A stretch of DNA of 42,171 nucleotides from Bacillota bacterium (lineage in GTDB: Bacteria; Bacillota_I; Bacilli_A; Erysipelotrichales; Erysipelotrichaceae): NCBI GenBank assembly GCA_030526175.1, contig JAUNDJ010000007.1, positions 1 through 42,171 of the forward strand, given 5' to 3'. Below, piece by piece: positions 36,320 through 42,171 of this stretch (positions within the stretch are counted from its first letter, which is position 1; each line of letters opens with the position of its first letter). Both the position numbers and the translations under genes were made by a program. The notes beneath the pieces are model-generated. The model was not told the origin of the DNA and did not search any database. It saw only the letters and a list, made by a program, of their open reading frames with translations.

Positions 36320-36472
36320 CTATTGATATTTTTTATATTTTGATAACGATTCTGGTTCTTTTTTTTGACCAAGCATATGCCAACAAGCACTGTTAACAGT
36401 ATACATACCAACTAAATAAATTGAATTTAATAAGCAGACATTTAACCATTTTCTATAATTCTTTTTTTTCAT
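36320..36472 (-). CDS. agrD: AgrD-like cyclic lactone autoinducer pre-peptide
   Basis: A 50-residue pheromone precursor. A basic, amphipathic N-terminus (MKKKNYRKWL) leads to NSAC at residues 27-30, then WHMLGQ, and an acidic/polar tail with EPESL. This is the AgrD layout: leader, core cysteine, then a charged tail with a conserved Pro-x-x-Leu. By analogy with the Listeria and Clostridium peptides the thiolactone would join Cys30 to Leu34 (ring CWHML), with the tail removed by AgrB (inference). GAGGTGAT lies five bases before the ATG and a terminator follows. Unusually, it is on the strand opposite agrB, whose transcription unit starts about 215 bases away. Confidence 0.85.
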   Translation of the reverse strand: MKKKNYRKWLNVCLLNSIYLVGMYTVNSACWHMLGQKKEPESLSKYKKYQ

Positions 36473-36687
36473 GATTATCACCTCGAATAAATAATATATG
36501 TTTTTTTTAGTGGAAAAATACTGAGTGATTTGAAATTTAAAAAATTGTCACAGAAGGATTTCTGTTGGTTTCGTGTTAATAAAAAATATCGAAAATAATA
36601 AAAAATGACAATTATAATCAATGTATATAGTATACGATAATTACTGTGATTCTTTAAAAAAATACAATTTAACACGAGAGGTTAAAT
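36473..36687. promoter_or_regulatory. Divergent control region between agrD-like gene and tandem-HTH regulator
   Basis: Very AT-rich. It contains a perfect nine-base inverted repeat, TCGTGTTAA at 36571-36579 and TTAACACGA at 36669-36677, the second next to the regulator's ribosome binding site. It also contains a short palindromic stretch TATATAGTATA near 36624-36634. No clear -35/-10 pair stands out for either gene, consistent with activator-dependent promoters (inference). Confidence 0.5.
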
Positions 36688-37332
36688 ATGAAGAATGACA
36701 ATAATAATAGTAAGAACATAAGAAGAATATGTAAAGAAAATGGAATATCATTTAATGATGTGGCTAAACAAATGCACATTACACCTAGAAAGCTCGATGA
36801 ATTTGATATAAATCCAGGAAATATGAACATTTTTCAGGTAAATAAGATTTCCACTATACTTAATTGTAGTATAGATAATATAGTTTTTGGAACACGGAAG
36901 GCTTCTATAGATATTTCTTTCCTGAAAGAAAAAGATTTATTAAAGGTGCTTTTGTTATTAGGAAATGAGGAAATGAACAATAAAAGAATTATAAAGAAAT
37001 TAATAGATTCTGATGAGATAATTGATAAAAACTATGAGAACGTGGGAAAAAGAATAAGGTATGTAAGAACAAATGTTCTTGGATATTCACAAACGGAATT
37101 GTCTAATTTTTTTGGTGTTTCCAGAACGAGTGTAGAATTTTGGGAACAAAATTATAATTTGAGTAAAATCACAAATATTATATCTTTATCTATTTTGTCG
37201 TGCATTTCTCTTGATTACTTTTTAAAGGATTCATATTCTTTAGAAATATCATCATATAATTTAGACGAGAAATTATATGATGTTTTAACAGAAATTGTGG
37301 AATATTTTAGAGATTGTTATGAAAAAGAGTGA
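36688..37332 (+). CDS. Tandem helix-turn-helix (XRE-like) regulator of the agr-like locus
   Basis: A 214-residue protein with two XRE-type DNA-binding domains. The first spans about residues 8-66 (SFNDVAKQMHITPRKLDEFD) and the second about 118-176 (YSQTELSNFFGVSRTSVEFWEQ), joined by a helical linker. Two DNA-binding units in one chain suit spaced or looped operators. AGAGG lies seven bases before the ATG. The last 14 bases overlap agrB, so both are translated together, and it is divergent from the agrD-like gene. Which promoter it controls is unknown. Confidence 0.83.
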   Translation: MKNDNNNSKNIRRICKENGISFNDVAKQMHITPRKLDEFDINPGNMNIFQVNKISTILNCSIDNIVFGTRKASIDISFLKEKDLLKVLLLLGNEEMNNKRIIKKLIDSDEIIDKNYENVGKRIRYVRTNVLGYSQTELSNFFGVSRTSVEFWEQNYNLSKITNIISLSILSCISLDYFLKDSYSLEISSYNLDEKLYDVLTEIVEYFRDCYEKE

Positions 37333-37876
37333 TTTATTATATGAAAAAATATCTAGAACAACGAAAATAGAAGATGACGAGTTATTTTACTATGGTCTGG
37401 AAGTATTTAAAAGTTATTTATTGTTTATTTCAATATCATTTTTATTTGGGGGATTGCTTGGAACGTGGAAACAGTTGTTGTCTTTTTTGATTTTTTTTAC
37501 CGTTCTACATCGATACACGGGAGGATTCCATTTTCAAAGTAGGAAAACATGTTTTTTGGTTTCACAAGCTATTTCCATTGGACTATCTTATGTGATAAAG
37601 TATATTAAATTTGTCAATATGTTTTTTGTAAGTATTCTTTTTACGTTGTCAATTATAATTGTTTTCTTTTGTAAAACGGTTGACAGTAAGGAAAAACGTA
37701 TTACAAAACACGAACGAGCAGTTTTTACCAAAAAAGCAATAATTATAGAAATTTCATACTACATTATCACGGTTTTGGCATATTTTATGGAATGTTATGA
37801 AATTGCGTCATGTTTATGCGTTTGTGTTATGTTTTGTACTTTTCAAATTATTTTGAATAAATTATTACATGAATGA
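37319..37876 (+). CDS. agrB: AgrB-like pheromone-processing membrane peptidase
   Basis: Integral membrane cysteine endopeptidase that trims the AgrD C-terminus and forms the thiolactone. The catalytic pair is His71 and Cys78 in RYTGGFHFQSRKTC, with the seven-residue spacing of Staphylococcus AgrB (His77/Cys84). Several hydrophobic helices surround it. I prefer ATG 37319, overlapping the regulator's end, over the TTG at 37295. That gives 185 residues, normal for AgrB. Its substrate would be the minus-strand agrD-like product. Confidence 0.9.
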   Translation: MKKSDLLYEKISRTTKIEDDELFYYGLEVFKSYLLFISISFLFGGLLGTWKQLLSFLIFFTVLHRYTGGFHFQSRKTCFLVSQAISIGLSYVIKYIKFVNMFFVSILFTLSIIIVFFCKTVDSKEKRITKHERAVFTKKAIIIEISYYIITVLAYFMECYEIASCLCVCVMFCTFQIILNKLLHE

Positions 37877-37887
37877 AAGGGGATTTT

Positions 37888-38592
37888 ATGGTTAAAATCT
37901 TGATAGTTGAAGATGATATTAATGACAGAAATAGTTTAGATTATCTGTTAAGGTCTTTTTTATCTTCCAGACAAATTGAGTATGAAATAGATTTTTTAAA
38001 TGATGATAAGGAAATTCTAAAAATTAGTTTTGTTTATGATTTTATTTTCTTAGATATGGAAGTAAATTCAAAAAGTGGAATTGAGATTGGAAAAGAAATC
38101 AGAAAATCTAATGCTCATAGTCATATTATTATTACTTCTTCTTTTCAAAAATATTTAATTGAAGGATATGCAATTAATGCGGATAGATATTTTTTGAAAC
38201 CAATACAACAGAGTCATTTTAACATGGAAATGGAGAATATATTTAATAGATATTTTCACAATGATTTGGGAATAATGGATCCTAAATTGTCTAAATCTAA
38301 GATTTACTTTAAAGATGTATTATATATAGATTTTTCTAATAGAAAGTCCTTTATCAAGTTAGAAAATGGAAAGGACATTGAAACTCCGTACACATTATCC
38401 TATTGGGAAGAAAAGCTACAAGATAATTATTTTTGTAAATGTAATCGATATTTTCTTGTAAACTTATTAAAAGTTGACTCTATGAATCGTACAGAAGTTT
38501 TTTTGGAAAATGGGAATATATTAGATTTATCGAGAAAATATCGAGAATCTTTTGAGAAAAAATGGATAGAAAGTGTGCAAAATACAATATGA
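37888..38592 (+). CDS. LytTR-family response regulator (AgrA-like)
   Basis: A 234-residue regulator. The receiver domain has acidic residues in VEDD (8-10), phospho-acceptor Asp56 in IFLDME and Lys104 in YFLKPI. The LytTR DNA-binding domain covers about residues 140-230 (IYFKDVLYIDFSNRKS, FCKCNRYFLVNLLKV). ATG 37888 lies five to six bases after AAAGGGGA and 11 bases after the agrB stop. By analogy with AgrA it should activate promoters with paired nine-base repeats; I could not identify such sites with confidence. Confidence 0.93.
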   Translation: MVKILIVEDDINDRNSLDYLLRSFLSSRQIEYEIDFLNDDKEILKISFVYDFIFLDMEVNSKSGIEIGKEIRKSNAHSHIIITSSFQKYLIEGYAINADRYFLKPIQQSHFNMEMENIFNRYFHNDLGIMDPKLSKSKIYFKDVLYIDFSNRKSFIKLENGKDIETPYTLSYWEEKLQDNYFCKCNRYFLVNLLKVDSMNRTEVFLENGNILDLSRKYRESFEKKWIESVQNTI

Positions 38593-39806
38593 TGATTTTT
38601 ATTATTAACATTCTTAATCTTATTTTATTTATCTTTTTATGCAATTCCGGATTTGAGAAGAAAGAAAAATCAAATCTTGAAAGAATAGTTGGCTTTGTTT
38701 TGTTGTGTATCATTAGTTGCTTTTCTGTCTTATTTTCAAAGCTGTATTTACCAGTGTTAATAAGACTGCTTGCTTTATGTTGCTATTCGCTATATTTTTT
38801 CAAGATAAATTTTTTGGATTCTATTTTTGTTACGTTTTCGTTGGATATAAATGTTGGAATAGCAGAGTTTTTTGCAAGTGGAATATGTATCGCTTTTTCG
38901 GGAGGAGAAATAAATTTAAGTGTTGGAAGTGATTTATACAAAAAAGCATTAATTCTTTCTGCGATTTTATCTGCTATATTAACTATTGTGTTCTCTTATT
39001 TGTTAAAGAGATTAAAAAATATTGGGAATATCAATGTAAGTTATCAATGGACTTTGTTAATATTGCCTGTTACAACTTTTTTTCTAATAATGAATATTTC
39101 GGATTATTTAGTAACTGTAGAAAAGAGTTTTCTTTATATCTTGAATATAGCACTATTATTAGTCGCAAATTATGTAACATTATGGTTATACATTAGATTG
39201 TTCGAATCTTTAAAGAGAATGGATGAACTTCAGTTTATTAATCAAAATATTCAACTACAAAACGAAAAATACGAATTGATTGCTGATAATTATGATAAAA
39301 GTTTTGTGTTCCTGCACGATTTGCTTCATCAATGTGTAGAATTAGAGCAATTTGAAAACTATGACTCTCAGCATGCTAAAGAATTGCTATCGAACATTTC
39401 AAACAAGATAGCCAGAAAATTTAATTCATTTTATACAGAATCTTATCCTTTAAAGATAGTATTAAACCAATATAATGAAATGCTTTTAGATAATGGAATT
39501 GCATTTAATTCACAAATTTTAGAGTTTCCATCATTTGTTACTAAAGCAGATCAAACCTTCCTTTTTGAAAATTTATTAAAAGTTTCAATAGAATCGTGTA
39601 AAGAAATCGAAGAAGAAAAATACATAAATATTCAAACAAAGAATCAAAGAAATGGAGTAATCATTCATTTTACTTTTGGAGCAAAAATCAATAAAGTAAT
39701 TGATTTAGGATATCTGAAATCAAATTACCATGTTATCCAAAAAAGTGAATTGGTAGATGGAGTGCAAAAGGAAACTATTTTTATTGGGAAGTTAAATAAA
39801 TACTAA
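38589..39806 (+). CDS. AgrC-like sensor protein with a degenerate kinase core
   Basis: A 405-residue membrane sensor. The N-terminal half (to about residue 210) has six or seven hydrophobic segments; a coiled linker (QNIQLQNEKYELIADNY) leads to an HPK10-like box with His243 in FLHDLLHQ. The expected Asn of the N-box motif (NAIEA) is replaced in ENLLKVSIESC, and no GLGL-type G-box is seen near the end. Autophosphorylation may therefore be weak or absent, or the ATP site may have diverged beyond my reading. The start overlaps the regulator stop (ATGA). Confidence 0.82.
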   Translation: MMIFIINILNLILFIFLCNSGFEKKEKSNLERIVGFVLLCIISCFSVLFSKLYLPVLIRLLALCCYSLYFFKINFLDSIFVTFSLDINVGIAEFFASGICIAFSGGEINLSVGSDLYKKALILSAILSAILTIVFSYLLKRLKNIGNINVSYQWTLLILPVTTFFLIMNISDYLVTVEKSFLYILNIALLLVANYVTLWLYIRLFESLKRMDELQFINQNIQLQNEKYELIADNYDKSFVFLHDLLHQCVELEQFENYDSQHAKELLSNISNKIARKFNSFYTESYPLKIVLNQYNEMLLDNGIAFNSQILEFPSFVTKADQTFLFENLLKVSIESCKEIEEEKYINIQTKNQRNGVIIHFTFGAKINKVIDLGYLKSNYHVIQKSELVDGVQKETIFIGKLNKY

Positions 39807-39827
39807 CATAGTAAGAATTTCTAAAGA

Positions 39828-39858
39828 CGAGCGAATATGCATTTCGCTTGTTTTTTTT
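39828..39858 (+). terminator. Terminator of the agr-like operon
   Basis: Eight-base-pair stem (39828-39835 with 39843-39850, one G-T pair), seven-base loop and eight T. Confidence 0.88.
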
Positions 39859-40062
39859 GCACTTCAACCAAGGGAGATTGTTTTCAGATTTTTGTGGTGA
39901 TATTGTCGAATTGTAGAAACAGAAGATATTTATATGGTACCAATAATATGTTTCGATGAACGGTGGTGAATATTTGGTTAATTATATTTGTTTTGATTAA
40001 ATTGTTATATGTATTTACGTGATAATGAATAAAAATTGTTTTTATAGGAGGTAGGAGATTTA

Positions 40063-40737
40063 ATGAAAAAATTATTTTTAATATTTGCATCTATTGGAAT
40101 GATGTTAACATACACGTCTCCTTTATATGCACAAGAAGATACAGAGAGTTATAAATACACTGAAGCTCAACAAGCCGTAATGGATAATATGTCACAAATG
40201 GAGCAAAAATATCTAGAATATGGACTTAACGCTCCGGTTGTAAGTGACACAAAAGGCCCATCAGGAAGAGCTGCAATAGGTTCTTGGACATGGAGAGATG
40301 GCGTTATTTGCGTAACGACAGATGGTTTCGGAACAGAATCTGTAAATACTTGGCATGCCGCAATTGTTGCTCCTCAAGACGCTTATGCTGTAGTGGAAGC
40401 TCCAAAAGCAGGGCAACCTGTTCGTTTAAGATATAATCAATGGTATAGTAGTACGCATACTATCTGGCAAATAGGAGTTAAGAGTACTACAGAAGCTCAA
40501 GATTATAATGCAGGTTTATGGGCAGGACGGCAAGTAGGAAAACCATATAATATGAATTTTTGGAACTCGTATCAAACGAACAGTTTTTATTGTTCACAAT
40601 TGGTTTGGGCTGCGTATTACTATACTGCGGGTGTTAATCTAAACAAGAGTGACAATGATATCGGTAGTGCGATTGCTATTCATCCCGGAGAATTTGTGGA
40701 TAATTCCAAAACGGCAATTATATACAGAAACAAATAA
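40063..40737 (+). CDS. Secreted YiiX/YebB-like papain-fold protein
   Basis: A 224-residue exported protein. The signal peptide MKKLFLIFASIGMMLTYTSPLYA ends near residue 23. The catalytic-looking His98 (WHAAIV) precedes Cys177 (FYCSQLVW); this His-before-Cys order is the circularly permuted NlpC/P60 (YiiX/LRAT-like) fold, whose members act on amides, lipids or peptidoglycan. A double Shine-Dalgarno (AGGAGG and AGGAG) suggests strong translation. It starts a two-gene unit about 200 bases after the agr-like terminator, and that gap, without other genes, is its promoter region. It is a candidate quorum-controlled exoprotein. Confidence 0.83.
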   Translation: MKKLFLIFASIGMMLTYTSPLYAQEDTESYKYTEAQQAVMDNMSQMEQKYLEYGLNAPVVSDTKGPSGRAAIGSWTWRDGVICVTTDGFGTESVNTWHAAIVAPQDAYAVVEAPKAGQPVRLRYNQWYSSTHTIWQIGVKSTTEAQDYNAGLWAGRQVGKPYNMNFWNSYQTNSFYCSQLVWAAYYYTAGVNLNKSDNDIGSAIAIHPGEFVDNSKTAIIYRNK

Positions 40738-40756
40738 ATAAGGGTGGTTCGAGAGT

Positions 40757-41854
40757 GTGAAGTGTAAATATCTATTTTTAATTAGTGTATTTGTGGCGGG
40801 TTTATCCATTTGTGTGACAGGTTGTCAAAAGACAAATAGATTTGAAATATCAGATCAAGCAGAATTTTACGTACTAAGAAATAATGGAATTACTGGATAC
40901 TGTATGGAAGATGGTCTTCCTCAAGTCGTATCTAATAGCAATGTGGAAGTGGTTAAGACAAGTATCAATCCTGTTGTTCACCGGGCGGAATTGGAAAATC
41001 GATATTTGTTGTTTTCGGAAGACGATTTCCCAAAAGGATATAAAGAAGCCGTTGTTTCGGTTGATTTTAAAAAAGGTGTAATTCGGTATAAAAAGACAGA
41101 TCATTGTGCATATACCACGGCTGGGTCTTCTTCCTCATACTATTATGCGGTTACTTCAGGAGCCGAAACGTTGGTATGTGTTTATAATCCAGAATTAGAA
41201 GAGGTAAAGCATTTGAAATTGGATTCTTCAATAGTTCTTTCAGATTTTACCGCTTCTTCAAATCAAGTGATCACAATCGGAACGGATTATGGAGAAACGA
41301 TGTATGAAAATGGGATTTCTACGTATATAAATCGTTTGGTAAGTTTTGAAGAAAATGAAGATTTTTCTTTTCATCCAATACTGGAATTGGATAAGAATAT
41401 GGATCGACAATATTGGTTGCAGGATACGATTGTAAAAGAGGGATATCTATATTCTCCTTCTCCAGGATGGCGAGATAATACTACAAAAGAAAGAATAATG
41501 AACGGTAGTTTATATCGCTATGATTTAAATCGAGGTGAAGGAGACTTCTTTAAGCTTGATGTAGAAGGCCCTATGAATACGTTTGATATTGGAGATGATT
41601 ACTTGGCTGTTACCCATGAACAATCCACGGCTCAACGTTTTGGATTTACCATTTTCAATTATGAAACGTGTCAAAATGAATATATTGATTTAGAACGAGT
41701 GGATGTAGAAGAAGTAGTGATGGATATCAAACGTCTAAATGAGAATACACTTTTAGTTCTTACAAGCAAACAATTGTTTGGTTATGATTTGTATACTGGA
41801 CAAATCACATTCCAAATGAATAGCGATGCTTCTTTCCATATTTGGTTACAATAA
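40757..41854 (+). CDS. Lipoprotein of unknown function, possible beta-propeller
   Basis: A 365-residue surface lipoprotein. GTG 40757 starts it, about ten bases after a GGGTGG site. A lipobox VTGC ends near residue 23 and the following Gln is typical. The rest has no motif I recognise. Repeated short beta-rich blocks with Tyr/Asp, such as GSLYRYDLNRGEGDFF, GDDYLAVTHE and LFGYDLYTGQITF, resemble the blades of a propeller (inference). It lies 20 bases after the papain-fold gene and probably works with it at the cell surface. Confidence 0.8.
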   Translation: MKCKYLFLISVFVAGLSICVTGCQKTNRFEISDQAEFYVLRNNGITGYCMEDGLPQVVSNSNVEVVKTSINPVVHRAELENRYLLFSEDDFPKGYKEAVVSVDFKKGVIRYKKTDHCAYTTAGSSSSYYYAVTSGAETLVCVYNPELEEVKHLKLDSSIVLSDFTASSNQVITIGTDYGETMYENGISTYINRLVSFEENEDFSFHPILELDKNMDRQYWLQDTIVKEGYLYSPSPGWRDNTTKERIMNGSLYRYDLNRGEGDFFKLDVEGPMNTFDIGDDYLAVTHEQSTAQRFGFTIFNYETCQNEYIDLERVDVEEVVMDIKRLNENTLLVLTSKQLFGYDLYTGQITFQMNSDASFHIWLQ

Positions 41855-41867
41855 AATGTAGAAGAGA

Positions 41868-41911
41868 AAAAATGATCACGTAAAAGTAGGAGACTACTAG
41901 TGATCATTTTT
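41868..41911 (+). terminator. Terminator of the exoprotein-lipoprotein unit
   Basis: Perfect twelve-base-pair stem AAAAATGATCAC / GTGATCATTTTT with a 20-base loop. Confidence 0.85.
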
Positions 41912-42013
41912 GCTTTTGTTAACAACAGATTTAGGAAGTGTAAAAATTGTTGCTGTTTTAATAATGCATTCCAAACAAATATATTGCATTTCAACCGAAT
42001 AAGCTTGTTTTTC

Positions 42014-42035
42014 GTAAGCGCAAAATAATAATATG
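42014..42035 (-). repeat. Candidate terminal inverted-repeat end of an IS66-type element
   Basis: Starts GTAAGCGCAAAAT reading to the right. IS66-family termini begin with GTAA, commonly GTAAGCG (from memory), and the transposase-like C-terminus at 42095-42171 lies just inside. This would place the element boundary at 42014. The other end is outside the window. Confidence 0.45.
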
Positions 42036-42055
42036 TAATCTCTATTAAAAACAAA

Positions 42056-42089
42056 ATCGGTAACGATCCTTTTTAGATTCGTTACCGAT
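42056..42089. terminator. Terminator inside the putative IS end
   Basis: Perfect eleven-base-pair stem ATCGGTAACGA / TCGTTACCGAT with a 12-base loop. On the minus strand it is followed by TTTTGTTTTT and so terminates the gene at 42095-42171. Confidence 0.8.
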
Positions 42090-42094
42090 ACTTT

Positions 42095-42171
42095 TTATTT
42101 ACAATTCTTCTGCATAAATTCGCTCCATGGAAGGAATTCATCTATTATTTCAGGATCATTGATTAAGTCCT
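42095..42171 (-). CDS. Partial gene, C-terminus of a possible IS66-type transposase
   Basis: Only the last 24 codons lie in the window; they read DLINDPEIIDEFLPWSEFM and end QKNCK. An LPWS motif followed by a Cys-containing end resembles the C-termini of clostridial IS66 TnpC transposases (from memory). A strong terminator and a GTAAGCG end lie just beyond the stop, which fits an element border. Confidence 0.5.
   Translation of the reverse strand, partial: DLINDPEIIDEFLPWSEFMQKNCK

Noticed and set aside
1..42171. CRISPR arrays, tRNA/rRNA genes, T-box or metabolite riboswitches
   Set aside because: No regularly spaced repeats, no cloverleaf-like CCA-ending genes and no conserved leader structures were seen, including upstream of the aromatic and pot operons.

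Overview
The window is an AT-rich chromosomal segment from a low-GC Gram-positive anaerobe (Bacillota). Shine-Dalgarno sites are strong, ComFA/ComFC, a zinc-type L31, a glmU-prs pair and CIRCE-type operators are present, and ferredoxin-type redox proteins sit beside a PotABCD operon with fused PotC-PotD. I lean towards an Erysipelotrichales-like lineage, but this is an impression from gene content; no rRNA or marker tree is possible here.

Layout. 1-6.6 kb is housekeeping: a DUF5662-like protein (minus strand, possibly frameshifted), rpmE, comFA-comFC, an unrecognised membrane coiled-coil protein, a GlmU lacking its acetyltransferase half, prs and an Spx/ArsC-like protein. 6.6-10.4 kb carries ftsH, behind a promoter bracketed by two CIRCE-like operators, and pepF. 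10.4-17.1 kb is an aromatic amino acid block: aroB-aroC-aroA-tyrA overlap on the minus strand and diverge from pheA plus an aromatic-type aminotransferase. Together they take DAHP to 3-dehydroquinate (AroB), EPSP (AroA), chorismate (AroC), prephenate and phenylpyruvate (PheA) or 4-hydroxyphenylpyruvate (TyrA), then to Phe/Tyr by transamination. AroF/G, AroD, AroE and AroK are not in the window.

17.2-20.3 kb holds sugar metabolism: a PfkB kinase, a histidine phosphatase and malQ. 20.3-27.2 kb is a co-directional redox cluster: a ferredoxin-tailed aldo/keto reductase, a 926-residue Fe-S/FAD GltD-like oxidoreductase, a frameshifted HypA, a DUF5692-like membrane protein and a C69 dipeptidase. 27.2-30 kb (minus) has a HerA-type ATPase and a CDF transporter with manganese-type metal residues. 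30.1-35 kb is a polyamine-uptake operon led by an XRE-cupin regulator; its PotA has an unusual insertion of about 175 residues.

35-42.2 kb is the accessory part. It has a decayed IS3-type OrfA, an orphan membrane protein and an agr-like quorum-sensing locus. The agrD-type pheromone gene there is an unlisted 50-codon gene on the minus strand, divergent from a tandem-HTH regulator, agrB, a LytTR response regulator and an AgrC-like sensor with a degenerate ATP-binding core. A secreted YiiX-like papain-fold protein and a lipoprotein follow and are candidate outputs. The right edge enters what looks like an IS66-type element. The agr-like locus with its divergent pheromone gene is the most interesting system in the window. 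I saw no rRNA, tRNA, CRISPR array or replication origin.
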